Shown here piece after piece: positions 41,215 through 49,216 of a stretch of DNA of 64,000 nt. Under the pieces are notes generated by a model. The model was not told the DNA's origin, did no database searches, and saw nothing but the letters and a program-made list of their open reading frames with translations. The stretch is from Variovorax sp. J22P240 (GTDB lineage: Bacteria > Pseudomonadota > Gammaproteobacteria > Burkholderiales > Burkholderiaceae_C). The stretch covers positions 310,001-374,000 of the forward strand of contig NZ_JASZYR010000004.1 of NCBI RefSeq assembly GCF_030316855.1, given 5' to 3'. The position numbers were made by a program, and so were the translations under genes. The first letter of the stretch is position 1, and the number at the start of each line of letters is the position of its first letter.

Positions 41215-43125
41215 TTATCGGGGCTTCAGCGTGAAAAGAAGCGTGTCGTCATGCAGGGCGTCGGCCAGAGCGGCACGGTGCTTGAGCACGGCGCGCTGGT
41301 TGATGGACCCCTTGTCGGTCACTTCGCCCTTGTCGATCGAGGGCGGTTCGGAAACGACATGCGCGCGCGCGATGCGATTGGCGCTGCCCGTGCTCGATGC
41401 GGCGAGCGTGTCGAGCAGTTGCTGGATCTGAGCCTGCACGGGTGCGCTTTCGACCACGTCCTTCATCGCTGCGTCGGGCGGAAGGCCGGCGAGCGCGCGC
41501 ACGGCTTGCGTCGGGAAGACCAGTGCACCGACTTCCTTCAGGTTGATGCCGGTCAGCACCACGTCCTGAACGTAGGGTGCGCCAGCTGCGATGACCTTCG
41601 CGCGCAACGGGCCGACGCTCACGAAGGTGCCAGTCGCCAGCTTGAAGTCTTCCGCGATGCGGCCGTCGAAGCGCAGGCCACGGTGGATGTCGGCCTCGTC
41701 GATCCACTGCACAGCGTCGCCGGTGCAGAGGAAGCCTTCTTCGTCGAAGGCCTCGCGCGTGGCTTCCGGAGAGCGCCAGTAGCCGGGCGTGACGTTGGGG
41801 CCGCGATAGCGCACCTCGGTCTTGCCGTCGACCTCGATCAGTTTGAGCGTCATGCCAGGGGTCGGCACGCCAACGTCGCCGGCCCGCACGTTCGGGCTGT
41901 TGATGAACATGGCGGAGGGGCCCGATTCGGTCATGCCGAGGCCGGTGGCCATGACGATGCGCTCGCCGATTTCGGCTTCCTGGATGGCATGCAACAGGTC
42001 CCACACGGGCTGGGCCAGCCCGGCGCCCGAGTAGAAGAACATGCGAACGCGCGAGAGCAGCGTCTTGCGCAGTTGCGCATCGGTCTGCATCGCTTGTGCG
42101 ATGGCCTCGAAGCCGGTCGGCACGTTGAAGTAAACCGTGGGCGCGATCTCGCGCAGGTTGCGCAGCGTCTCCGCCATGCCCGCCGGCGTCGGCTTGCCGT
42201 CGTCGATGTAGAGCGTGCCGCCGTGATAGATCGTGATGCCGACGTTGTGGTTGCTGCCGAAGGTGTGGTTCCACGGCAGCCAGTCGATGAGCACCGGCGG
42301 CTCCTCGGCCAGTGCTGGCAGCGACTGGGCGATCTGCACCTGGTTCGCGCACCACATGCGCTGCGTGTTGATGACCGCCTTGGGCATCTTGGTCGAGCCC
42401 GAGGTGAACAGGAACTTGGTGATCGTGTCCGGGCCGGTGGCCGCCATGGCGGCATCGACGGCCGGCGTCGCGGGGGTGGCGAGCAGGCTGTCGAAAGAGG
42501 TGAGCTGGCGGCCGGCAAGCTCGGGCGACGCCTTGCCCGTGTCGCCCTCGCCACCGTAGCCGCGGTGCACCACGATCTCGACGTCCTTCGGCACGACCGC
42601 GGCAATGGCGCGTCCGAAGCGCGAGGCGTCGCTGGCGAACACCAGGCCTGGTGTCAGCGTGTCGAAGACATGGCGCAGCTTGTCGTAGTCCTGGCTGACC
42701 GTGGAATAGGCGGGCGAGGCAGGGCAGTAGGGGATGCCGGCGTAGATGCAGCCGAGCGACAGCAGCGCGTGCTCCAGGCTGTTCTCACTCAGGATCATCA
42801 CCGGCCGTTCGGCGCTCAGGCCGCGATCGAGCAGGGCCTGGCCGATGCGGCGCGCGCCTTGCAGCGCCTGCGAATAGCTCAGGTGCTGCCACTCGCCGGT
42901 GCTGCCGTCGGGCAACTGCTCGCGGCGCGCCATGAAGCTGCGGTCCGGCGCGACCTCGGCCCAGTGCATGAGACGGTCGGTGATGCGCTCGGCGTAGTCG
43001 CCGAGTGGGTGGGTCGCTTCGAGGTAGCGCACGCCGGATGCGCCTTCGCGCAGGCTGACGTGGCGCACGCCAAACTCCAGGGGGCGATAGCGGGGCAGGG
43101 CTGCGGCGGGGCGGGTGGCTTGCAT
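41215..43125 (-). CDS. fcs: Feruloyl/coumaroyl-CoA synthetase
   Basis: A 636-residue AMP-forming acyl-CoA synthetase that should activate ferulate, p-coumarate or caffeate with ATP and CoA. The P-loop is LFTSGSTKMPKAVINTQ, the adenylate region MATGLGMTESGPSAMF and the hinge DGRIAEDFKLATGTFVSVGP, which matches feruloyl-CoA synthetases rather than general fatty-acid ligases. The length of about 620-640 is also typical. GAGGA precedes the ATG at 43125. It follows the hydratase by 26 bases in an operon with SDR, Bug receptor and acyl-CoA dehydrogenase. Confidence 0.88.
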   Translation of the reverse strand: MQATRPAAALPRYRPLEFGVRHVSLREGASGVRYLEATHPLGDYAERITDRLMHWAEVAPDRSFMARREQLPDGSTGEWQHLSYSQALQGARRIGQALLDRGLSAERPVMILSENSLEHALLSLGCIYAGIPYCPASPAYSTVSQDYDKLRHVFDTLTPGLVFASDASRFGRAIAAVVPKDVEIVVHRGYGGEGDTGKASPELAGRQLTSFDSLLATPATPAVDAAMAATGPDTITKFLFTSGSTKMPKAVINTQRMWCANQVQIAQSLPALAEEPPVLIDWLPWNHTFGSNHNVGITIYHGGTLYIDDGKPTPAGMAETLRNLREIAPTVYFNVPTGFEAIAQAMQTDAQLRKTLLSRVRMFFYSGAGLAQPVWDLLHAIQEAEIGERIVMATGLGMTESGPSAMFINSPNVRAGDVGVPTPGMTLKLIEVDGKTEVRYRGPNVTPGYWRSPEATREAFDEEGFLCTGDAVQWIDEADIHRGLRFDGRIAEDFKLATGTFVSVGPLRAKVIAAGAPYVQDVVLTGINLKEVGALVFPTQAVRALAGLPPDAAMKDVVESAPVQAQIQQLLDTLAASSTGSANRIARAHVVSEPPSIDKGEVTDKGSINQRAVLKHRAALADALHDDTLLFTLKPR

Positions 43126-43151
43126 GGGGTCCTCGGATCGTCGAGTGAGGT

Positions 43152-43925
43152 TCAGGTCTTCTGCACCTTGGCGGCTTTGCCTTCAAGGAATGCGCGCACG
43201 CGCTCCTTGGCGTCGGGCGCGCTTTGCGCAATGCCGGCCATCAGCGCTTCCGTGAAGAAGCCATGGTCGGCCGGCTGCTCGGCGATGCGTGGCAGGGCAT
43301 GCATCAGCGCGTAGTTGGTAAGTGGCGCGTTGGTCGCCACGCGCTTTGCGAGTTCGACCGCCTTCTCGAAGGCCGAGCCTTCGGGGACGAGGTACTGCGC
43401 GAAGCCGGCGCGCTCGCCTTCTTCGGCGTTGTAGACGCGGCCGGTCATCATCATGTCGGTCATGCGCGCCGCGCCGATCAGCTTGGGAATGCGCACCGAG
43501 CCACCGCCGCCGACGAAGATGCCGCGCGAGCCTTCCGGCAGCGCGTAGAAGGTGGTCGCGTCGGCCACACGGATGTGGCAGGCGCTGGCGAGTTCGAGGC
43601 CGCCGCCGACCACCGCGCCGTGGAGCGCCGCGATCACCGGCACCGGGCCGTATTGCACCAAATCGAGCGCCGCATGCCACATGCGCGAGTGCTGCAGCCC
43701 CTGGCCGGCATCGCGTTCCTGGAGTTCGGAAAGGTCCAGCCCGGCGCAGAAGTGCGGGCCTTCGCCGTCGATGACCGCTGCACGCACCGTGGACGGCAAA
43801 TTCTCGAAGGTATGGCGCAGCGCGAGGATCAGCGCATCCGACAGCGCATTGCGCTTGGCGCCGCGCGTGAGGCGGATGATGGCGATGTCGCCCTGGAGTT
43901 CGAGCTGGAGGTCGGTGTGGTTCAT
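43152..43925 (-). CDS. Enoyl-CoA hydratase of hydroxycinnamate beta-oxidation (CouM/PhdE-like)
   Basis: A 257-residue crotonase-fold protein. Both hydratase glutamates are present, Glu111 (GGGLELAS) and Glu131 (ALPEGSRG), 20 residues apart as in true enoyl-CoA hydratases, with oxyanion loops HFCAGLDLSEL and HGAVVGGG. The feruloyl-CoA hydratase/lyase (HCHL/Ech) pattern has a different active site (no Glu at the first position, from memory), so this enzyme should hydrate coumaroyl/feruloyl-CoA without cleaving it. It is the first gene of the operon and has its own strong promoter upstream. Confidence 0.85.
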   Translation of the reverse strand: MNHTDLQLELQGDIAIIRLTRGAKRNALSDALILALRHTFENLPSTVRAAVIDGEGPHFCAGLDLSELQERDAGQGLQHSRMWHAALDLVQYGPVPVIAALHGAVVGGGLELASACHIRVADATTFYALPEGSRGIFVGGGGSVRIPKLIGAARMTDMMMTGRVYNAEEGERAGFAQYLVPEGSAFEKAVELAKRVATNAPLTNYALMHALPRIAEQPADHGFFTEALMAGIAQSAPDAKERVRAFLEGKAAKVQKT

Positions 43926-43947
43926 GATTGCATTCCGGAGTACGATC

Positions 43948-43977
43948 GATTATGGTTATGAAAAATAATCAATTCAA
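43948..43977 (-). promoter_or_regulatory. Promoter and palindromic operator of the hydroxycinnamate operon
   Basis: On the - strand TTGAAT (43977-43972) and CATAAT (43954-43949) stand exactly 17 bases apart, a good sigma70-type promoter with a start near 43942, 17 bases before the hydratase ATG. An inverted repeat GATTAT-N11-ATAATC (43948-43953 and 43965-43970) overlaps the -10 and spacer, in a locally AT-rich patch of this GC-rich DNA. It is the natural place for the cluster's MarR regulator to bind. The divergent amidohydrolase may use TTGCAT (43928)-17-TATGGT (43951) on the + strand, so one operator could serve both. Confidence 0.65.
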
Positions 43978-44036
43978 GCCGCGCGACAGGGTGCGGCATG
44001 AGGACTTACCCTAAGCCGCAAACCGCCTGGAGACAA

Positions 44037-44912
44037 ATGACCATGGACCACCAGAACCTGATCGCGATCGACACTCATACACACGCCGAAGTGAGCTGCT
44101 GGAACCCCTTCGACAACTACGGCGAAGAATACGACCGGGCGGCCGACAAGTACTTCCGCTCGAGCCGCCGCCCGACCATCCAGGAAAGCATCGACTACTA
44201 CCGCGAGCGCAAGATCGGCCTGGTGATGTTCATGGTCGATGCCGAGTCGAACATGGGCCGCCGCCGCATCCCGAACGAGGAAATCGCGGAGGCGGCGCAG
44301 AAGAACCCCGACATCATGATCGCCTTTGCCAGCATCGATCCGCACAAGGGCAAGATGGGCGCGCGCGAAGCCCGTCGGCTGATCGAGGAGCACGGCGTCA
44401 AGGGCTTCAAGTTCCATCCGACGGTGCAGGGCTTCCACCCCTACGACAAGATGGCGTGGCCCATCTACGAGGTCATCAACGAATACGGGCTGCCGGCCGT
44501 GTTCCACACCGGCCACAGCGGCATCGGCTCGGGCATGCGCTGCGGCGGCGGACTCCGTCTCGAATACAGCAACCCGATGCACCTGGACGACGTCGCCATC
44601 GACTTCCCCGATATGCAGATCGTCATGGCGCACCCGAGTTTCCCGTGGCAGGACGAGGCGCTGAGCGTGGCGACGCACAAGCCCAACGTCTGGATCGACC
44701 TGTCGGGCTGGAGCCCCAAGTACTTTCCGAAGCAGTTGGTGCAATACGCCAACACGCTGCTGAAGGACCGCGTGCTGTTCGCCAGCGACTACCCGCTGAT
44801 CACGCCCGACCGCTGGCTCAAGGATTTCGAGGACGCCGGCTTCAAGCCCGAGGTGATGCCCGGCATCCTGAAGGGCAACGCGGTTCGCCTGCTCAAGCTC
44901 GACCAGTCGTAG
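44037..44912 (+). CDS. Amidohydrolase, likely 4-hydroxyphenyl-beta-ketoacyl-CoA hydrolase (CouO/PhdC-like)
   Basis: A 291-residue metal-dependent hydrolase of the amidohydrolase-2/ACMSD group. Metal ligands are His14 and His16 (DTHTHAE), HTGHSG and the late FASDYPL aspartate. In Rhodococcus and Corynebacterium hydroxycinnamate clusters an amidohydrolase of this kind hydrolyses the aryl-beta-ketoacyl-CoA to a benzoate and acetyl-CoA. Here it is divergent from the hydratase-synthetase-SDR operon, completing that set. ATG 44037 is four bases after GGAG, and ATG 44043 ten bases after it, so either start is possible. A decarboxylase function is the main alternative. Confidence 0.75.
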   Translation: MTMDHQNLIAIDTHTHAEVSCWNPFDNYGEEYDRAADKYFRSSRRPTIQESIDYYRERKIGLVMFMVDAESNMGRRRIPNEEIAEAAQKNPDIMIAFASIDPHKGKMGAREARRLIEEHGVKGFKFHPTVQGFHPYDKMAWPIYEVINEYGLPAVFHTGHSGIGSGMRCGGGLRLEYSNPMHLDDVAIDFPDMQIVMAHPSFPWQDEALSVATHKPNVWIDLSGWSPKYFPKQLVQYANTLLKDRVLFASDYPLITPDRWLKDFEDAGFKPEVMPGILKGNAVRLLKLDQS

Positions 44913-44921
44913 ATCCGCGCA

Positions 44922-46766
44922 CTACTGCGACTTTTCTTCCTCGGCGCGATCCCAGTCCAGGCTGGAGCGCTGGCGCCGCTCCTCGCGTTCGCGCGCCATC
45001 TGCTCCTGGAACTGCTGGCGGCCTTCCTTCGCGACCGCGATCAGCTTGGCGCGGTCCTTGTAGTGCGGGTAGGTTTCGTGCATGAGCTCGATGTTGCGAC
45101 GCCTGAAGCGCATCGCGGTTTCGCGCGCTTCGTGCGCAGGCCAGCCGAGCCCTTCTAGCACCGATCGGGCGCTTCGCAACGACGACTCGAAGACTTCGCG
45201 TTCGATGAACTCGACCTTTCGATCCAGCAACTGGTAAAGGTGGGCCACGTTGCGCGCGCGCGCGACGATCCTGGCGTTCGGAAAGTGCTTTTGCGCCAGG
45301 TCCACGATTTCGAGCGATTGCTCCATGTCGTCGACTGCGATCACCAGCACTTTGGCCGTGCCTGCGCCGGCGGTGCGCAGGAGGTCGAGCCGCGTCGCAT
45401 CGCCGTAGAAGACGCCGAAGCCGAACTCGCGCAGGCTTTCGATGGTGTCCGGGTCATGGTCCAGCACGGTGATCTTGAGTCCCTGTGCGCTCAGCATGCG
45501 ACCGATGATCTGCCCGTAGCGGCCGAAGCCGCAGATGACGACCTTGGCATCCTGCTGCTCGGAGATTTCCTCCATCGTTGTCGGTTCTGCGGCGCTGTAG
45601 CGCGGCAGAACCCACTTGTCGAGCGCGACCAGCAAGAGCGGAGAAATCAGCATCGACAGCGCGACCGCGCCAATCAGGAAAGAGGCGACGCCGCGCGGCA
45701 GCACGTCGGGTCCGGCGGCCTGGAACACGACGAATGCGAATTCGCCGCCCTGCGCCAGCAGCAGCGTGAACACGGGCCGCTGCTGGTAGGGAATGCCCAT
45801 CAGCTTGCCCAGCGCGTAGATCACGCCGAACTTCAGCAGCATGAAGCCGACCACCACCACCGCCATGAGCCCCGGCTGGGCAAGGAGCACGCCGAAGTCG
45901 ATGCTCATGCCGACCGCGATGAAGAAGAGACCGAGCAGCAGGCCTTTGAAGGGTTCGATGTCGGTTTCGAGTTCGCGGCGGTATTCGCTCTCCGCCAGCA
46001 GCACCCCGGCGAGGAAGGCGCCCAGCGCCATCGAGAGGCCGATGAATTGCATCAGCGCGGCGATGGCGACCACCAGCAGCAGCGCGGCGGCGGTAAAGAT
46101 CTCGGGCGTGTTGCTGCGAGCGATCCAGCGAAGGAGCGGGCGCAGGGCCAGACGCCCGCCGAGCACGATGCCGCCGATGACGGCGACGATCTTCAGACCT
46201 TCCAGCGTGCGGTCGAGGCCAGTGATGCCGTCTCCGGCATCGGCGCCGACCGCCAGCAGCGGGAGAAGCGCCAGGATTGGAATCGCAGCCACGTCCTGGA
46301 ACAGCAGGATCGAGAAGCCGGCTTGCCCGCTGGATGTCAGCAGCAGGTTGCGCTCGCCCAGCACCTGCAACGCGATCGCGGTCGATGACAGGGCCAGCCC
46401 CAGTGCCGCTACCAGCGCGACGCGCCAGTTGGCGCCCGCCGCCCAGCCGGCCAGGAACAGCACTGCGGCGCAACCCAGCACCTGCGCCGAACCCCAGCCG
46501 AAGATCGGCTGGCGAAGGCTCCACAGCCGCTTGGGCTCGAGTTCGAGCCCGACCAGGAACAGCATCAGCACCACGCCGAACTCGGCGAAGTGCAGGATGT
46601 CCTCGACGTTGGTCACGAGCCCGAGCCCCCAGGGCCCGATGGCGATGCCGGCGGCGAGGTAGCCGATGATCGAGCCGAGCCCGAGCGCCTTCGACAACGG
46701 CACCACGAGCACCGCGGCGCCGAGGTAGATCAGGGAATTGATGAGCCAGCCGGGGGCGTGTTCCAC
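44922..46766 (-). CDS. kefC: KefC-type monovalent cation:proton antiporter
   Basis: A 614-residue protein with 12-13 membrane segments of the CPA2 exchanger family (residues 1-385 or so, with ALSSTAIALQVL and GAFLAGVLLAESEYR), then a cytoplasmic TrkA-N domain (KVVICGFGRYGQIIGRML) and a charged C-terminal tail (EREERRQRSS). Such proteins expel potassium under electrophile stress, gated by glutathione and NAD(H). The start is GTG 46766, supported by GGGGAGG seven bases upstream, two bases after the KefG-like stop. A very long open frame continuing upstream is antisense noise. Electrophile defence would suit a quinone-forming catabolism. Confidence 0.87.
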   Translation of the reverse strand: MEHAPGWLINSLIYLGAAVLVVPLSKALGLGSIIGYLAAGIAIGPWGLGLVTNVEDILHFAEFGVVLMLFLVGLELEPKRLWSLRQPIFGWGSAQVLGCAAVLFLAGWAAGANWRVALVAALGLALSSTAIALQVLGERNLLLTSSGQAGFSILLFQDVAAIPILALLPLLAVGADAGDGITGLDRTLEGLKIVAVIGGIVLGGRLALRPLLRWIARSNTPEIFTAAALLLVVAIAALMQFIGLSMALGAFLAGVLLAESEYRRELETDIEPFKGLLLGLFFIAVGMSIDFGVLLAQPGLMAVVVVGFMLLKFGVIYALGKLMGIPYQQRPVFTLLLAQGGEFAFVVFQAAGPDVLPRGVASFLIGAVALSMLISPLLLVALDKWVLPRYSAAEPTTMEEISEQQDAKVVICGFGRYGQIIGRMLSAQGLKITVLDHDPDTIESLREFGFGVFYGDATRLDLLRTAGAGTAKVLVIAVDDMEQSLEIVDLAQKHFPNARIVARARNVAHLYQLLDRKVEFIEREVFESSLRSARSVLEGLGWPAHEARETAMRFRRRNIELMHETYPHYKDRAKLIAVAKEGRQQFQEQMAREREERRQRSSLDWDRAEEEKSQ

Positions 46767-46768
46767 GA

Positions 46769-47407
46769 TCAGGCCTCCCCGTGGGTGACGGGCCTGTCGA
46801 CCTCGGGCACGGGGCAGCTCACGCAGGCATCCAGGTCTTCGAGTTCGGGCCAGTTCGGGTAGCTCGAGAGCCGGTCCTTGAACACGGCGACGTGCGCCGC
46901 CTCGTTGGCCGGGGCGCTGCGCGCGCCGTGAAACAGCAGAGGCGGAAGAAAGCGCATGCCGCAGAGCGCGGCGGTCTGCTCGTAGGGCGGCAGGAAGGCG
47001 TCGAAGAAGTAACGGTTGTAGCTTTGCGGGTGGTAGCTCGTCTCGGGGCCGCCGGTGGTCGCGACCAGCCAGAAGTCCTTCCCCTCCAACGCGTGCCCGC
47101 CGGTGCCATAGGCCCATCCATAGCCGAGTACGTCGTCGAGCCAGAGCTTTTGCAGCGCCGGCATCGAATACCACTGGATCGGGTGGAGCAGGACCAGCAG
47201 GTCGGCACGGGCGAGGCGGGCCTGCTCGGTGCTCACGTCGATCGCGTAATCGGGGTAGGTGTCGTAGAGATCGTTGACGTCGACACCCGGCACGGCCTGA
47301 GCAGCTTTCAGCAACTGGAGGTTGACGCGCGAGTCTCGCCAATGTGGGTGCGCGGCGATCACGTAGATCCGAGGGGCGGCGCTTTCCGTGCTTGTTGTTG
47401 TCGGCAT
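46769..47407 (-). CDS. kefG: KefG/KefF-like NAD(P)H:quinone oxidoreductase
   Basis: A 212-residue flavodoxin-fold protein of the NAD(P)H dehydrogenase (quinone) family that includes the Kef ancillary subunits. RIYVIAAHPHWRDSRVN at the start, LVLLHPIQWYSMPALQKLWLDD and TTGGPETSYHPQSYNRY are diagnostic. These partners bind the antiporter and reduce quinones. The stop is two bases before the kefC GTG. The start is placed at the ATG at 47407; one at 47443 is also possible, and neither has a convincing ribosome binding site. A C-terminal pair of Cys (CVSCPVPE) is an extra feature. Confidence 0.82.
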   Translation of the reverse strand: MPTTTSTESAAPRIYVIAAHPHWRDSRVNLQLLKAAQAVPGVDVNDLYDTYPDYAIDVSTEQARLARADLLVLLHPIQWYSMPALQKLWLDDVLGYGWAYGTGGHALEGKDFWLVATTGGPETSYHPQSYNRYFFDAFLPPYEQTAALCGMRFLPPLLFHGARSAPANEAAHVAVFKDRLSSYPNWPELEDLDACVSCPVPEVDRPVTHGEA

Positions 47408-47474
47408 GCCGCGAACATAGCGCACTCCGTGCACGGCTACCATGGCGCCTGTCGTCAGTCTCGAGGAGCCTCAC

Positions 47475-48095
47475 ATGCCGGTGGTCCTGGTCGCCAATCC
47501 CAAAGGCGGAGTTGGCAAATCCACGCTCGCAACCAACATCGCGGGCTATTTCGCAAGCCGTGGCCACCCGGTGATGCTGGGTGACATCGACCGCCAGCAG
47601 TCGTCGCGGCTGTGGCTCAACCTGCGGACGCCGCAGGCGCGCGAGATCCGGAGCTGGGTCGCCTCCGAGGACGGCAACGTCGTGCGGCCGCCACGCGGAA
47701 CGACGCACGCCGTCATCGACACGCCCGCCGGATTGCACGGTGCCCGCTTCAAGGATGTGGTGGCGCTGGCCGACAAGGTGCTGGTGCCCTTGCAGCCCAG
47801 CATCTTCGATATCTACGCGACACGTGACTTCCTGGACAAGCTGCTGTCGCACGGCCGTGCAGACAAGACGAAGGTCGCCCTGGTCGGCATGCGCGTGGAC
47901 GCCCGCACGCTCGCGGCCGACCGGCTGCGCGAGTTCGTTTCGGGGCTCGACGTGCCCGTGCTCGGTGAGCTCCGGGACACGCAAAACTACGTCCAACTCG
48001 CGGCCCGCGGACTCACGCTGTTCGATATCGCGCCTGGCCGCGTGCAGCGCGATCTGGAGCAATGGGAGCCGATTCAGCGTTGGCTGGACGCTTGA
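47475..48095 (+). CDS. ParA/MinD-like ATPase without a ParB
   Basis: A 206-residue ATPase with the deviant Walker A KGGVGKSTLATNIAGYFA, a switch I-like GDIDRQQSSRLWL and switch II VIDTPAGLHG. The fold is that of ParA/MIPZ proteins that position cargo on the nucleoid or membrane. There is no ParB, no parS-like repeat and no replication gene beside it, so it is not a plasmid partition system. GAGGAG precedes ATG 47475. The cargo is unknown; related orphan ParA genes serve chemoreceptor, polyhydroxyalkanoate-granule or flagellar placement. Confidence 0.8.
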   Translation: MPVVLVANPKGGVGKSTLATNIAGYFASRGHPVMLGDIDRQQSSRLWLNLRTPQAREIRSWVASEDGNVVRPPRGTTHAVIDTPAGLHGARFKDVVALADKVLVPLQPSIFDIYATRDFLDKLLSHGRADKTKVALVGMRVDARTLAADRLREFVSGLDVPVLGELRDTQNYVQLAARGLTLFDIAPGRVQRDLEQWEPIQRWLDA

Positions 48096-48177
48096 GGGGC
48101 GCCATTCAGGTTTTCCCCTGATGCCCATGTCGCGGCGTGGACAGGCGCGACGACACCACCCCGATAAAGTGAATCGC

Positions 48178-48636
48178 ATGAAAAAGACCTTCCAGACCCT
48201 CCAGGATCTCGCCGCATGCGTCGGCCAGGAAGTCGCCGTGAGCGACTGGATCACCGTCACGCAGGAACAGGTCAACCTGTTCGCCGAGGCCACCGGGGAT
48301 CACCAGTGGATTCACGTGGACGTTGAAAAGGCCAAGGCCGGACCCTTCGGCGCACCGATCGCCCATGGCTTTCTGACCTTGTCCCTGTTGCCGCGCATCT
48401 ATGAAACGGCCATGAGCGTCGTCGAGTCGCGCATGGGAGTGAACTACGGCCTGAACCGCGTCCGCTTCATGGCACCGGTGCCGGTCGGGGGGCGCGTGCG
48501 GGGACGGATGAAGCTCCTGACCTCGGAATCGATTCCCAATGACGGCTTTCAGATGACCTGGGAAACCACCATCGAGCTCGAAGGTTCGCCCAAGCCGGCC
48601 TGTGTCGCCGAGTCAGTCGTTCGCAGGTACCCGTAG
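48178..48636 (+). CDS. MaoC-family (R)-specific enoyl-CoA hydratase
   Basis: A 152-residue single hot-dog protein of the MaoC dehydratase family. The hydratase motif is FAEATGDHQWIHVDVEKA with the catalytic Asp and His, followed by GPFGAPIAHGFLTLSLLP. It probably hydrates 2-enoyl-CoA to (R)-3-hydroxyacyl-CoA, as in polyhydroxyalkanoate or fatty acid metabolism. A TGGACA (48138) with GATAAA 19 bases further gives a weak possible promoter. It is followed by a degenerate intergenic repeat. Confidence 0.85.
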   Translation: MKKTFQTLQDLAACVGQEVAVSDWITVTQEQVNLFAEATGDHQWIHVDVEKAKAGPFGAPIAHGFLTLSLLPRIYETAMSVVESRMGVNYGLNRVRFMAPVPVGGRVRGRMKLLTSESIPNDGFQMTWETTIELEGSPKPACVAESVVRRYP

Positions 48637-48649
48637 CTCGCCCCTATCC

Positions 48650-48722
48650 CTTGGCTCGCCCCCAGGCTTGCTCACTTCGTGTAGCCGCCTACCCCCGGCC
48701 GGTGGTTCACGGAAAGGGCAAG
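48650..48722. repeat. Comamonadaceae-type intergenic repeat, copy 2 (degenerate)
   Basis: Between the MaoC gene and trmL lies a second element with CGCCCCCAGG (48657-48666) and CACTTCGTGT (48673-48682), the same order as copy 1 at 1708-1732, then a divergent CCCCCGGCCGGTGG section. The hairpin present in copy 1 is not preserved. The two flanking genes converge here, and the repeat may have taken the place of a terminator. Confidence 0.5.
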
Positions 48723-48733
48723 GCTGACCTCTC

Positions 48734-49195
48734 TTATTGGAAGTCGTTCTGGCGCCAGGCTTCGAAGACGGTCACGGCCACGGCGTTGGACAGGTTGAGG
48801 CTGCGCTGGCCTTCTTTCATCGGGAGGCGAAGCCGCTGCGGGGCGGGAAAGCCCTCGCGCAGTTCCGGCGCGAGGCCGCGCGTCTCCGAGCCGAAGACGA
48901 GCCAGTCGCCAGGGCGGAAGGCGACGTCGTGCACCGCCCGCGTGCCGCGCGTCGTGAGCGCGAACATCCGTTCCGGCGCGGGGCGCTCGGCGTCGAGCAG
49001 CGCCTGCCAGTCGCGGTGTCGCAGGACTTTGGCGTACTCGTGATAGTCCAGGCCGGCGCGGCGAAGCAGCCGGTCGTCCATCGAGAAGCCGAGCGGTTCA
49101 ATCAGATGCAGGGTGCAGCCGGTGTTGGCGGCCAGCCGGATGACGTTGCCGGTGTTGGGCGGGATCTCGGGTTCGACGAGGACGATGTGAAACAT
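48734..49195 (-). CDS. trmL: tRNA (cytidine/uridine-34 2'-O)-methyltransferase TrmL
   Basis: A 153-residue SPOUT methyltransferase that modifies the wobble base of leucine tRNAs. The three SPOUT motifs are visible: PEIPPNTGNVIRLAANTGC at the start, LVFGSETRGLAPEL and the C-terminal RSLNLSNAVAVTVFEA knot. The size matches the minimal TrmL form. It is on the - strand, 21 bases after comF, with which it is likely co-transcribed. Confidence 0.93.
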   Translation of the reverse strand: MFHIVLVEPEIPPNTGNVIRLAANTGCTLHLIEPLGFSMDDRLLRRAGLDYHEYAKVLRHRDWQALLDAERPAPERMFALTTRGTRAVHDVAFRPGDWLVFGSETRGLAPELREGFPAPQRLRLPMKEGQRSLNLSNAVAVTVFEAWRQNDFQ

Positions 49196-49216
49196 GGCGC
49201 TGATTGTCGACGGCGC

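Noticed and set aside
39298-43314. Open frame of 1338 codons on the + strand
   Set aside because: It runs antisense to five well-recognised genes (acyl-CoA dehydrogenase through feruloyl-CoA synthetase). Its translation is low-complexity Arg/Ala/Gly/His-rich with no motifs, which is usual for antisense frames in GC-rich DNA.
48102-48135. TCAGG-TTTTCC-CCTGA as a terminator after the ParA-like gene
   Set aside because: The stem is only five base pairs and no T-run follows.
46767-48293. Upstream extension of the kefC open frame, giving 1123 codons in all
   Set aside because: The extra part is antisense to the ParA-like and MaoC genes and overlaps the KefG-like gene. A GTG with an ideal ribosome binding site defines the true kefC start at 46766.
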